From Endomicrobiia bacterium (GTDB taxonomy: Bacteria > Elusimicrobiota > Endomicrobiia > DTEH01), in contig JANXDG010000065.1 in the NCBI GenBank assembly GCA_025059805.1, positions 67,234-124,534 on the forward strand: a stretch of DNA of 57,301 nucleotides, in the 5' to 3' direction. The position numbers and the translations under genes were made by a program. Position 1 is the first letter of the stretch. Each line of letters starts with the position of its first letter. Below are positions 35,539 to 44,563 of this stretch, piece by piece. The notes below the pieces were generated by a model. That model saw only the letters and a program-made list of their open reading frames with translations, was not told where the DNA came from and did not search any database.

Positions 35539-36410
35539 CGGTTATGTATCCATACCCATTGTGGAATCTGTTGCAGTATGCACTCAGAAATTTTTTGATT
35601 TATATAACTCATCAACCTTATTTTATCTGAATACAACTCTTGTTCTATAGGAAAAATCTTGATCTTATGATGATCATTCTTATCTCTATATATAACACCA
35701 ATCACTGAAGGGATATTATATTTTATAACCATCTCTACAAAACTTACCGGAGTAGCTGCATCTTTGCCAAGAAAAGGTATAATAATGTTTTTTATATTCT
35801 TTATGTTTTGATCAATTAACACACCTATGGCATAACCTTTCTTTAACGCAAACATCAGTTTCTTTACCGACTGTTCCCCTCCACGACCTATCACAATTTC
35901 ACCTGCAATATTCCGCAGTTTCTCAATTAGCTGATTAAGTTCTGGAATATACATATCCCTTGCTACCACTGCTAAAGGTATGCCTAAAGATGCAAGTTTA
36001 GCACCAAGTATTTCCCAGTTACCAAAATGTGCAGAGAAAATTATGAGACCTTTTTTCTGGTCTAATTTTTGTCTTAGTAGTTCTAAATCTTTATGTTCAA
36101 TCTTTACAATTTTATTAAGTTTATTTTTGATAGTTGGGAATAAAAAAAATTCAAAAACGTTTTTCCCAATATTTGTGTAACATTCTTTTGCCAATGCTAC
36201 AACCTGTCTATGCTCATACTGTGGAAAGATATATTTTAAATTCTTAAATGCAATTTTTTTATATCGCGAATCAAAATAAAAAAAAATTTTGCCAAGAACA
36301 GCACCTATGATAATATTTATTTTCCATGGCGTCTTGCTGAATATAAAGAAAAATAAGTAAACTATGAAGGAAATTAATTTGTTTCTTATTGTTCTGAAAG
36401 TAATGGACAT
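35523..36410 (-). CDS. lipid A biosynthesis acyltransferase, LpxL/HtrB family
   Basis: This inner-membrane protein transfers secondary acyl chains onto lipid A. After an N-terminal hydrophobic helix (about residues 13-24) it shows the H-x4-E catalytic motif SAHFGNWE (H128, E133), the VVARD and GRGGEQS segments, and IDQNIKN, which corresponds to the family's DQ motif. Length 295 is typical. It sits between kdsC and lptC, so Kdo synthesis, lipid A acylation and LPS export are in one run. LpxL versus LpxM specificity cannot be told from sequence, so no symbol is assigned. Confidence 0.9.
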   Translation of the reverse strand: MSITFRTIRNKLISFIVYLFFFIFSKTPWKINIIIGAVLGKIFFYFDSRYKKIAFKNLKYIFPQYEHRQVVALAKECYTNIGKNVFEFFLFPTIKNKLNKIVKIEHKDLELLRQKLDQKKGLIIFSAHFGNWEILGAKLASLGIPLAVVARDMYIPELNQLIEKLRNIAGEIVIGRGGEQSVKKLMFALKKGYAIGVLIDQNIKNIKNIIIPFLGKDAATPVSFVEMVIKYNIPSVIGVIYRDKNDHHKIKIFPIEQELYSDKIRLMSYINQKISECILQQIPQWVWIHNRWNLI

Positions 36411-36413
36411 TTA

Positions 36414-36971
36414 TTATATGTTATACTGAGAGAAAACTTCATTAAATTTACCTTTAGATTTCAAAATTAACTCAACTACTTCACGAAACACACCTCGCCC
36501 GCCAGGATAATGACTTATATAGTCTACATACCTTTTCACTTCTTTCACAGCATCCTTAGGACAAATACTTACATATGCACGTTTTAATATCGGTATGTCA
36601 AGCCAATCATCACCTATATAAACTACATCTTTATTGGTATATCCAGATTTTCTAAGTAGTTCTTCGTAAACTTCTAGTTTATTTTTAACCCACTGATAAA
36701 AATATTCTATTCTTAACTCCTTTGCCCTATTTTCTAATTCTTTACCACCACGACCACTAATCCAGCCTATTTTTATATCCAACCCAGACTTTCTTAACAT
36801 TGTATATGCAAACCTATCCTTTATATCCCAGATTTTTAACTCCAAATTTTTTCTATCATCTAAAATTATTAGTTCTCCCTTGGTCAACACACCATCAACG
36901 TCTAATAACAAAAGTTTTACATCTTTAAGTTTACGTAGGACACTCTTTATTTGCTGAGATTTTTTCTTCAC
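36414..36971 (-). CDS. kdsC: 3-deoxy-D-manno-octulosonate 8-phosphate phosphatase
   Basis: KdsC dephosphorylates Kdo 8-phosphate. It is a tetrameric HAD-family enzyme without a cap: DVDGVLT (D24, D26) is the nucleophile motif, WISGRGGKE is motif II, and the GDDWLDIPIL segment is motif III/IV. The length of 185 residues and the late IPIL context match KdsC. It starts 3 bases after kdsD and is followed by the acyltransferase gene 3 bases later. Confidence 0.95.
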   Translation of the reverse strand: MKKKSQQIKSVLRKLKDVKLLLLDVDGVLTKGELIILDDRKNLELKIWDIKDRFAYTMLRKSGLDIKIGWISGRGGKELENRAKELRIEYFYQWVKNKLEVYEELLRKSGYTNKDVVYIGDDWLDIPILKRAYVSICPKDAVKEVKRYVDYISHYPGGRGVFREVVELILKSKGKFNEVFSQYNI

Positions 36972-36974
36972 CTA

Positions 36975-37967
36975 TTAAATTCCTTCCTGTAGTATATCAC
37001 GTTCATCAATAATACCCACAACTCTACCATTATGATCAACTACAGGTAGATTGTCACAATTAAACTTTTTCATAATCTCTTTTGCCTCGGTAGCTTTCAT
37101 TTGTGGAGTTGCAACTTTTGGATTCTTAGTCATTACTTCAGAAATTTCCCTATACAGTATATCTTCAATTTCGCGTGATTTCCTACGAAAATCGCCATCA
37201 GTAAAATATCCAATCAATTTATTATTTTTACCAACGACAGTTGTAGCACCAAGTTTAGTAGAAGTCATAACCAAAAGAGCGTCTTTAACTAAAGTATCAG
37301 GTTTTACTTTTGGCACAAGTTTACCAGTTCTCATAATATCTTTGACCATAAGTGTAAGTTGCTTCCCTAAAGATCCTGAAGGATGTACACGAGCAAAATC
37401 TTCTTTTTTGAACCCTTTCAACACTGCAACTGTTATTGCTAAAGCATCACCCATAGCTAACATAGCAGTAGTAGATGAGGTAGGTACAATATTGTATGGG
37501 CACGCTTCTTGCCGTACCTGTGTCTTTACCACAACATCTGCAAATTTTGCCAGTTTAGAATCTTTACTTTTTGTAAAAGCTATAACTTTTATCCCAAAAT
37601 TCTTTATTACCGGTAATACCTTCTTAAGTTCTTCTGTCTGTCCTGAATATGATAAAGCTAAAACTATATCTTCATTTTTGATCAGTCCGAGGTCGCCATG
37701 TAATAACTCAACAGGATGCAGAAATACCGCCGGAATATTCAGAGAAGAAAAAGTTGATGCAATTTTTCTACCAACAAGTCCTGATTTACCAATACCTATC
37801 ACAACTATTTTACCCTTTAGATTATAAACCAATTCTACCGCAGAAACAAAAGATTCATCAATATGTTGGCATTGTAGTAACACTTGTGCTGCTTCTGTTT
37901 TTAAAACCTTTTTCGCTATTTTAATAATATTTTTTTTATTTAAATTCTTTACTTTTGATATAACCAT
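36975..37967 (-). CDS. kdsD: arabinose-5-phosphate isomerase
   Basis: KdsD interconverts ribulose 5-phosphate and arabinose 5-phosphate, the first step to Kdo. The N-terminal SIS domain carries VIGIGKSGLVGRKIA, HPVELLHGDLG and SYSGQTEE. Two CBS domains follow in the C-terminal third (about residues 210-330), the normal KdsD layout at 330 residues. The start ATG overlaps the zinc-ribbon gene by 19 bases. Placed before kdsC, lpxL and lptCAB, it defines the beginning of the LPS block. Confidence 0.95.
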   Translation of the reverse strand: MVISKVKNLNKKNIIKIAKKVLKTEAAQVLLQCQHIDESFVSAVELVYNLKGKIVVIGIGKSGLVGRKIASTFSSLNIPAVFLHPVELLHGDLGLIKNEDIVLALSYSGQTEELKKVLPVIKNFGIKVIAFTKSKDSKLAKFADVVVKTQVRQEACPYNIVPTSSTTAMLAMGDALAITVAVLKGFKKEDFARVHPSGSLGKQLTLMVKDIMRTGKLVPKVKPDTLVKDALLVMTSTKLGATTVVGKNNKLIGYFTDGDFRRKSREIEDILYREISEVMTKNPKVATPQMKATEAKEIMKKFNCDNLPVVDHNGRVVGIIDERDILQEGI

Positions 37968-38182
37968 GGTGTTATTTCTTGTGGTAATTTACGCATGTAA
38001 GGTTTCAATAAATGGTTCAAAAGAAAAAACAAAAGTATTAAACATAAATAAATAATCCCAAGTACTTTAAGGTGCCATATTAATGTTGGTTTCCACACGG
38101 GAGTAACTACTAAAGGTTTACCACATTTCTTGCAAAACTTTGCTTCCTGTTTGTTTTCAGTACCACAATTTTGACATTTCAT
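37949..38182 (-). CDS. small zinc-ribbon single-pass membrane protein
   Basis: A 77-residue protein with an N-terminal zinc ribbon (C3, C6, C17, C20; pattern CQNCG and CKKCGKPL) and one membrane helix (about residues 39-58), then a short basic tail. This general architecture is common and has no known function. It lies between xseA (13 bases upstream) and kdsD (19-base overlap), occupying the place where xseB is often found, but it bears no resemblance to XseB. The coordinated spacing and typical ribbon make it a real gene. Confidence 0.8.
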   Translation of the reverse strand: MKCQNCGTENKQEAKFCKKCGKPLVVTPVWKPTLIWHLKVLGIIYLCLILLFFLLNHLLKPYMRKLPQEITPWLYQK

Positions 38183-38195
38183 ATTTAATTCTCCT

Positions 38196-39401
38196 TTATT
38201 CTTGCAAAATCGTCTTTACTACAGAGACAAACGAACCTTTAGACAATTGTATTTTAACTTCGTCGTTCATTGATATATCTTTCACACTTTTTATAATTTT
38301 ATCTTTAAACCACACTATTGCGAACCCGCGTGATAAAACATTCTGTGGTGAAAGTAAATTAAGTTTTTCTTTCAACAGACTAATTTTATGTGAATTAAGA
38401 TCATAAATATGTTTAAATAAAATAAACATTTTTTTCTCAAGGTCAAACACTTCTTTAACTTTATCTTCATAGAATACACGTGGTGATAACAATACACGAC
38501 TACGTTTTATACGGTCAAGTTTGTCCTGGTAAAATTTTAACATTTGTTTTAGATTCTGGTATAATCTAATTCTTAAATTATCAATTTTATGTAAAAGATC
38601 TTCCTTGTTTTTAACTACAAGTTCAGCAGCAGCTGACGGTGTCGGTGCGCGAAGGTCAGCAACATAATCAGCTATAGTATAATCAATTTCGTGACCAACA
38701 CACGATATAACAGGTATCTTAGATGCAAATATAGCTCTTGCTACAACTTCTTCGTTAAAAGCCCATAAATCTTCAATAGAACCTCCACCACGACCTACCA
38801 ACAAAACATCAAGATGTGGAAAATGTTCATTTAAAAATCTAATCCCTTCTGCAATTTCATCTTTTGCAGTGTCACCTTGTACCTTCACAGGATAAAGTAT
38901 TATTTCTACATTAGCAAACCTTCTTTTGATGACTGTTAAAATATCCCTTATAGCTGCACCGTCAGGTGAGGTAACTACACCAATACGTTGTACCAATAAC
39001 GGTATTGGCCGTTTTCTTTTTGGATCAAATAAACCTTCTTGTTCAAGTTTACGTTTAAGCTGTTCAAACGCAAGTTGTAACGCTCCGATACCTTTCGGTG
39101 CAAGATCGTATACAATAAGATTAATCTCACCACGAACCATGTAGTAGTCTATTCTTCCGTAACAAATCACTTTTAGTCCATTTTCTAACTTAAACTTTAA
39201 TCTTTCAGCTATATCTGAAAATATTATTCCTTTTATTTGTGCTTTTTCATCTTTAAGTACAAAGTACAAATGTCCTGATGAATAACTCTTTAAATTAGAT
39301 ATCTCACCTTCAACGTAAACTTCCCTGAATGCTTCTTCTACCAAGTTTTTCAAAATTTTGTTAAGTTCGCTTACTTTGAGTACTACTTTTTCTTGCATCA
39401 T
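38196..39401 (-). CDS. xseA: exodeoxyribonuclease VII large subunit
   Basis: XseA, with several XseB subunits, degrades single-stranded DNA. The N-terminal OB-fold runs from about residue 5 to 100. The catalytic central region shows GVVTSPDGAAIRDIL, VLLVGRGGGSIEDLWAFNEE and SCVGHEIDYTIADYVADLRAPTPSAAAEL. The C-terminus is the long coiled coil that binds XseB. At 401 residues it is near the usual 400-450. It overlaps ymdB by 4 bases. No xseB was found in the window. Confidence 0.96.
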   Translation of the reverse strand: MMQEKVVLKVSELNKILKNLVEEAFREVYVEGEISNLKSYSSGHLYFVLKDEKAQIKGIIFSDIAERLKFKLENGLKVICYGRIDYYMVRGEINLIVYDLAPKGIGALQLAFEQLKRKLEQEGLFDPKRKRPIPLLVQRIGVVTSPDGAAIRDILTVIKRRFANVEIILYPVKVQGDTAKDEIAEGIRFLNEHFPHLDVLLVGRGGGSIEDLWAFNEEVVARAIFASKIPVISCVGHEIDYTIADYVADLRAPTPSAAAELVVKNKEDLLHKIDNLRIRLYQNLKQMLKFYQDKLDRIKRSRVLLSPRVFYEDKVKEVFDLEKKMFILFKHIYDLNSHKISLLKEKLNLLSPQNVLSRGFAIVWFKDKIIKSVKDISMNDEVKIQLSKGSFVSVVKTILQE

Positions 39402-40189
39402 ATCTCTATGCTATTATAAATTATTTGTTTTATTTGTTTCGTTTTACCTGTAACTTCGTCAACATAAAGTTCAACTGCGTTAAACTGAACTTTACCTTTT
39501 GCAACGTTAAACTTTTGTGGTACACCTAACAAGAATCTTTTAATCACTGTTTCTATCTCAAGACCAATGACAGAATTTTCTGGCCCACACATACCTACGT
39601 CTGTAATATATCCAGTACCGTTAGGTAAAATTTTAGCATCGTTAGTTGGTACATGTGTATGTGTTCCAACTACAGCAGTAACTTTACCATCTAAAAAATA
39701 TCCCATTGCGTTTTTCTCTGAAGTAACTTCTGCATGGAAATCTACTATTATAACATTTGTCCTATTTTTTATTTCTTCTATCAAATTATTAATAGTTCTA
39801 AAAGGGCAATCTAAACATTCTACTGTAAAAACTCTTCCTAAAAGATTTACTATACAAACATCTATATTGTTTTTGGTTGTAATAATACAATATCCCTGTC
39901 CTTGATTTCCTTCTGGATAGTTCAAAGGACGGATAAGTTGTGGACTGTTAATGATTTCTTCAACTTCTTTTCGTGAGAACGTATGGTTACCCAAAGTTAC
40001 AACATCAACACCGTAGCTTAAAATTTCTTCAAATACAGACTTAGATATACCCTTGCCGCCAGCAAGGTTTTCCCCATTTGCTATAACAACATCATAATTT
40101 TTTCTGTCTAATAAGTTGTCAAACACATACTTTACACATTTACGACCAGGCTCACCTACTATGTCACCAATGAAAAGTATTTTTAACAT
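39398..40189 (-). CDS. ymdB: YmdB-family metallophosphoesterase
   Basis: This dinuclear metallophosphoesterase belongs to the family of Bacillus YmdB, which hydrolyses cyclic nucleotides in vitro and affects biofilm and RNA. Metal ligands are visible in FIGDIVGEPGR (D9), NGENLAGGKG, GNHTF, DFHAEVTSEK and GTHTHVPTND. Length 263 is typical. The gene is located between the acyl-CoA dehydrogenase and xseA. Its biological role here is unknown. Confidence 0.92.
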   Translation of the reverse strand: MLKILFIGDIVGEPGRKCVKYVFDNLLDRKNYDVVIANGENLAGGKGISKSVFEEILSYGVDVVTLGNHTFSRKEVEEIINSPQLIRPLNYPEGNQGQGYCIITTKNNIDVCIVNLLGRVFTVECLDCPFRTINNLIEEIKNRTNVIIVDFHAEVTSEKNAMGYFLDGKVTAVVGTHTHVPTNDAKILPNGTGYITDVGMCGPENSVIGLEIETVIKRFLLGVPQKFNVAKGKVQFNAVELYVDEVTGKTKQIKQIIYNSIEI

Positions 40190-40221
40190 AAATTAATGAT
40201 ACAAAATCTGGTAGTTTACAA

Positions 40222-41379
40222 TTACTTTTTTGTGTACTCTTTGATTAGTGCTAATGCTATTTCATTACGTTGAATTTGGTTAGTACCCTCATAGATTTGT
40301 GTAATTTTAGCATCACGGACACGTTTCTCCATTGGATATTCACGCATGTAACCATATCCACCAAATATTTGTAATGCATCTATTGTAACTCTCATCGCTA
40401 CGTCAGAACAATACAGTTTACACATTGCAGATATTTTTGTATGCCTTTCGTTAGGATGAGCATCTATTGTTTTTGCTACTTGATAAAGAAGACACTTTGC
40501 AGCTTCAATTTCTGTTGCCATATCTGCTATCATATGTTGAATAGCTTGGAAAGAAATTATTGTTTGGCCGAATTGTTTCCTTTGTTTTGCATACAAAATT
40601 GCATCTTCCAGTGCACCTTCTGCTATACCTAACGCTTGTGCTGCAACTCCTGGACGTGACATATCAAAAGTTTTCATCGCAATAAGGAAACCCTGTCCTT
40701 CTTTACCCAACAAGTTTTCTTTAGGAACCTTACAATTGTCAAAAATAAGTTCACGAGTAGTTGACGCACGAATACCCATCTTTTTCTCTTTCTTACCAAA
40801 GGTGAACCCTGGCGTACCTTTTTCTACAATGAACGCTGAAGCACCACGAGCACCTTTACTTCTGTCAGTCATTGCAAAAACTGTGTAAACTTCTGCTTCA
40901 CCACCGTTAGTTATAAAACATTTTGTACCGTTAAGTACATAGTAATCACATTCAAGTTTAGCAGTAGTCTTAATTGCTCCAGCGTCAGAGCCAGCTTCGG
41001 GTTCGGTAAGTGCAAACGCAGCAAGTTTTTTCCCTGCGGCTATATCTGGCAAATATTTTTGTTTTTGATATTCATTTCCGAAAAGTAGTATAGGCAAAGT
41101 ACCCAACGCCGTAGCAGCTAGTGCTAACGCTATACCACCATCAACTTTTGATAGTTCTTCAACTACAAGAACAAGGTCCATAATTTTACCACCAGTACCA
41201 CCGTATTCTTCAGGAATATAAACGCCCATAAGGTCAGCGCGGGCAAGTTCTTCAACTATAGGCCAGGGGAATTCTTCTGTCTCATCATAATGTTCACGGA
41301 CAGGTTTTATTTTTTTCTCCGCAATTTCTTTTGCAAGTTCAACAATCATCTTTTGTTCCTCAGTCAAGAAGTAATCCAT
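40222..41379 (-). CDS. acyl-CoA dehydrogenase (short-chain / butyryl-CoA type)
   Basis: This FAD enzyme introduces a double bond into acyl-CoA. The catalytic base is E364 in QIYEGTNQIQR, as in short/medium-chain acyl-CoA dehydrogenases. Other signatures are AFALTEPEAGSDAG, GTKCFITNGG and the C-terminal QIFGGYGYMREYPMEKR. Length 385 is typical. It has an AGGAGG ribosome-binding site and a 157-base AT-rich gap upstream. No etfA/etfB or other beta-oxidation genes are in the window, so its electron acceptor and direction are open. Confidence 0.92.
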   Translation of the reverse strand: MDYFLTEEQKMIVELAKEIAEKKIKPVREHYDETEEFPWPIVEELARADLMGVYIPEEYGGTGGKIMDLVLVVEELSKVDGGIALALAATALGTLPILLFGNEYQKQKYLPDIAAGKKLAAFALTEPEAGSDAGAIKTTAKLECDYYVLNGTKCFITNGGEAEVYTVFAMTDRSKGARGASAFIVEKGTPGFTFGKKEKKMGIRASTTRELIFDNCKVPKENLLGKEGQGFLIAMKTFDMSRPGVAAQALGIAEGALEDAILYAKQRKQFGQTIISFQAIQHMIADMATEIEAAKCLLYQVAKTIDAHPNERHTKISAMCKLYCSDVAMRVTIDALQIFGGYGYMREYPMEKRVRDAKITQIYEGTNQIQRNEIALALIKEYTKK

Positions 41380-41536
41380 AAGTTTTATCCTCCTTATGCT
41401 TAAATTTTAAAATTTTATACAAAATACAAAAAAAGCAATAAAAAAGCAATATTATTGTATAACTATTTGTTGAACTTTATAGATTAGTTTTTTGTTAACC
41501 AGAGGGCAACCTGTAAATTTTTTTTGGAGAGGACTC

Positions 41537-42676
41537 CTATACTTTACAAAGCTGTTTAAAATACTTCTCACCTAACAATGTATTAATTTCATTAACATAT
41601 CTTACTTTTTGTTTGACATCTTTCGCTGTAGTATTACCATATTTTAAATAAGCTTTTGTCCCCAATCTAGGCGAGTAAGGAAAAACATGAACCCAATTAA
41701 AACCAACCTTTTTTATGAATTCTGTGAGAAATAAAAACTTTTGTTGTGTTTCTATAGGATATCCAACGATTATATCTGACGAGATGATAACTCCTGGAAT
41801 AATTTTTCTTAATTTCTTTATCTTATCTAAATATTCTTCCACTGTATAATTTCTGCCCATATCTTGAAGTATTTCGTCATCTGCTGCCTGTAGTGGAATA
41901 TGGAAATGAGGGAAAATTCTATTTCTATATTTTTCTAAGAAATCAAAAAATTTTTCGTTAAGATCAACTGGTTCTAACGACGAAAATAACAAAGTAATTT
42001 CTGGAAACTCACAAAGTAACCTTTCTGATAAATCTATAAAATCATAGGTTCTATTATTTTGTTCATATTTATATTTACCTACATTTGTACCTACAATATA
42101 AATTTCAGTATAACCGTTTCTAACCAAATCATCAACTTCCTTAAGTACCATCTCTAGCGGCCTGCTATACATCCTGTTCCGCAAAAAAGGAACTATACAG
42201 TAAGAACAGTAATTATTACATCCGTCTTGAATTTTAACATACGCTCTCGTTGTACCAAAAAACTTTCTAAGCCAAAATTTTGATTCACAAATTGTAGTAT
42301 CTTTATACATATCACTAGGTATTACATTATACTTTTCTTTACATCCTAGAAAGTTTATTGGCAAATTAACAACAAGCCGTTCGAAAAATTTTTCTTTTAA
42401 ACATTTTTGTATAGTATATTCTGCATAACAACCTACTACATATATTTGTTTTACATTTTTACTTTCACGGTAAACCCTGCGGATAAATTTATACACATCT
42501 CGTTCTGCAGCTTGTGTTACTGCACAACTGTTAACAACTACATAGTCAGCATCGCAGTACTCTTCTACGACTTCATTCCCACTCTGTTGTATTAATTCTT
42601 TCAATAGCTGACTTTCATACTGGTTCGTTTTACAACCGAATGTTCTAACAAAATATCTTGTTTTTTTAATGTTCAT
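41537..42676 (-). CDS. mtaB: tRNA threonylcarbamoyladenosine methylthiotransferase MtaB-like
   Basis: MtaB adds a methylthio group to t6A37 of tRNAs. The N-terminal [4Fe-4S] site is formed by C15, C51 and C83. The radical SAM cluster is CNNYCSYC (C153, C157, C160). The MtaB-type signatures FGCKTNQYES and CAVTQAAERD are present. Length 379 is shorter than usual (about 430): the C-terminal TRAM RNA-binding domain appears missing. It overlaps rsmE by 4 bases. The MtaB versus MiaB/RimO call is based on motif context and is good but not certain. Confidence 0.9.
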   Translation of the reverse strand: MNIKKTRYFVRTFGCKTNQYESQLLKELIQQSGNEVVEEYCDADYVVVNSCAVTQAAERDVYKFIRRVYRESKNVKQIYVVGCYAEYTIQKCLKEKFFERLVVNLPINFLGCKEKYNVIPSDMYKDTTICESKFWLRKFFGTTRAYVKIQDGCNNYCSYCIVPFLRNRMYSRPLEMVLKEVDDLVRNGYTEIYIVGTNVGKYKYEQNNRTYDFIDLSERLLCEFPEITLLFSSLEPVDLNEKFFDFLEKYRNRIFPHFHIPLQAADDEILQDMGRNYTVEEYLDKIKKLRKIIPGVIISSDIIVGYPIETQQKFLFLTEFIKKVGFNWVHVFPYSPRLGTKAYLKYGNTTAKDVKQKVRYVNEINTLLGEKYFKQLCKV

Positions 42677-43395
42677 TGTTTATACTCAAAAACTAAAGCT
42701 GAAGATACAATAGCAGCTGTCTCCGACCGTAAGATTGTTTTACCTAATGTAACAAAAACAGTGTCTTTTTGTTGACTTAAAAAACTGATTTCGTCTTCAC
42801 TGAAGTCGCCCTCTGGACCTATAAAGATTTTAATTTCATTAGACTTTTCTATCTGCTGAGAAAAATCTGAAATTTTTTTCTCTGCATTTTTCCAACATAC
42901 AATGTTCAAAATATTAGCGTTATTCTTTTCAAATACTTCTTTGATTTTCTTCACAGGTTCAATTTCTGGAATATACACTCTGTGCGACTGTTTCGTAGAT
43001 TCAATTAATATGTTTCTAAACCGTTCATATTTTTTGAAAAATTTTTCTACTGAAACATTTATACGGCTGGTTATTATCGGGACTATTTTTCCAATTCCTA
43101 TCTCTGTAACTTTTTCAAGTATAAGTTCAAACTTATCAATTTTTATTAAACTTTGACATAAAACAATTTCAAAACTTGGTTTTTCAACAAAATTCTCCGA
43201 AACAACTTCTGCTTCAAGTTTATCCTTGTATATTTTTACAATTTTTATTTCAAAAACCCAACCTTTACCATTAAATACTCTGATAATATCTGATTCTTTA
43301 GCTCTAAAAGACTTTACGATATGATGGTACTCATCTGAACTTATAACGAAAGATTTTGTTCCGGGAGGCAAATGTGGTACATAAAATTGTGTCAT
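42673..43395 (-). CDS. rsmE: 16S rRNA (uracil-1498-N3)-methyltransferase
   Basis: RsmE is a SPOUT-class methyltransferase that modifies U1498 in the decoding region. The N-terminal PUA-like part is followed by the knot with IGPEGDFSEDEI and LGKTILRSETAA, which carries the SAM-binding residues. Length 240 is normal. It lies 42 bases after dnaJ and before mtaB, the common dnaJ-rsmE(-mtaB) order of many bacteria. Confidence 0.96.
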   Translation of the reverse strand: MTQFYVPHLPPGTKSFVISSDEYHHIVKSFRAKESDIIRVFNGKGWVFEIKIVKIYKDKLEAEVVSENFVEKPSFEIVLCQSLIKIDKFELILEKVTEIGIGKIVPIITSRINVSVEKFFKKYERFRNILIESTKQSHRVYIPEIEPVKKIKEVFEKNNANILNIVCWKNAEKKISDFSQQIEKSNEIKIFIGPEGDFSEDEISFLSQQKDTVFVTLGKTILRSETAAIVSSALVFEYKQ

Positions 43396-43437
43396 TCCAA
43401 AGTTATCATTTTCAATGCAAACCTATAAACTATAACA

Positions 43438-44529
43438 TTATAAATCCAAACCTAAACTTTTTGCATATTCACGCAGTGCATTTTTTTGTCTTTCGTTTAA
43501 TTTTGTCGGTACTTGTATTGAAACCTCTACATAAAGGTCACCTTTTCTACCTGTATGTAAATCAGGCATACCTTTACCTCTAATTCTGAAAACCTTACCT
43601 GCTTGTGTCCCTTGTGGTATTGCCATTTTTAACTTACTGCCGTCCATTGTTGGTACCTCAACTTCACCACCTAATACTGCTACAGGATAAGGAATTTCAA
43701 TTTTACATACAAGATCATCTCCTTGACGAACAAAAATTGGATGCGGTTCTATCCGTACAGATACGTATAGATCTCCTGATGCACCACCTTCAGTACCTGC
43801 CTCACCCTTGCCTTTTACACGAATAGAAGTACCATTATCCACACCAGCGGGAATTTTTACGACTATATTTTCCTGTTGCTTAATTTTACCATGACCACCA
43901 CACCGGTCACAAGGTATATCAACTACTTGTCCCTGACCTCTACACCTTGGACATGTCTCTTTAAAACTAAAGAAACCTCGCGAGTAAACAGAATATCCAG
44001 AACCTTTACACTTTGGACATGTTTTTTTTGAAGTACCAGGTTTTGCGCCTAAACCTTTACACACTGGACATGTTACTGTGTGATAAAAATTTAGTGATTT
44101 TTCTGTACCATTGTACGCTTCTTCTAAAGTTATACTCACAGGTATTTCAATATCAGCACCACGTTGTGGACCTCTGCGTTGTGTCCTTACACCGAAAAAA
44201 TCAAACAGGTCCTCAAACATACTACCAAAACCCATATCTCGGAAAATACTACTAAAATCTACACCTGAGAATATATCCTCAGGAGTGTATGTGCTATCAA
44301 TTCCTGCATGACCATACATATCGTATTGCCGTCTTTTATTAGGATCGGAGAGTACCGCGTACGCCTCAGAAATTTCTTTAAATTTTTCTCTCATTTCATC
44401 TTTTTTTTCAGGCGGATGACGGTCAGGATGATACTGTATAGCAAGACGACGATATGCTTCTTCTATCTCTTTTTGTGAGGCATTACGTGAGACGCCTAAT
44501 ATTTCGTAATAATCTTTCTTTACTGTCAT
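43438..44529 (-). CDS. dnaJ: chaperone protein DnaJ
   Basis: DnaJ is the J-domain co-chaperone that stimulates DnaK and binds unfolded substrates. The HPD motif is at residues 34-36. A Gly-rich region with Phe and Gly follows, then the zinc-binding domain with four CxxCxGxG repeats ([32 protein letters not shown]). The C-terminal substrate-binding domains complete the canonical type-I protein at 363 residues. dnaK and grpE are not in this window. Confidence 0.97.
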   Translation of the reverse strand: MTVKKDYYEILGVSRNASQKEIEEAYRRLAIQYHPDRHPPEKKDEMREKFKEISEAYAVLSDPNKRRQYDMYGHAGIDSTYTPEDIFSGVDFSSIFRDMGFGSMFEDLFDFFGVRTQRRGPQRGADIEIPVSITLEEAYNGTEKSLNFYHTVTCPVCKGLGAKPGTSKKTCPKCKGSGYSVYSRGFFSFKETCPRCRGQGQVVDIPCDRCGGHGKIKQQENIVVKIPAGVDNGTSIRVKGKGEAGTEGGASGDLYVSVRIEPHPIFVRQGDDLVCKIEIPYPVAVLGGEVEVPTMDGSKLKMAIPQGTQAGKVFRIRGKGMPDLHTGRKGDLYVEVSIQVPTKLNERQKNALREYAKSLGLDL

Positions 44530-44563
44530 ATTAAAATCCTCATTTCATCACAAGAGACAAATT

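Noticed and set aside
37051-37827. 258-codon plus-strand frame opposite kdsD
   Set aside because: kdsD is certain from SIS and CBS motifs. The opposite frame shows no family signature and no ribosome-binding site.
41524-41536. Hairpin GGAG-TCCT-CTCC just after mtaB as intrinsic terminator
   Set aside because: Only a 4-base stem, and it is followed by an A-run rather than a T-run on the transcribed strand.
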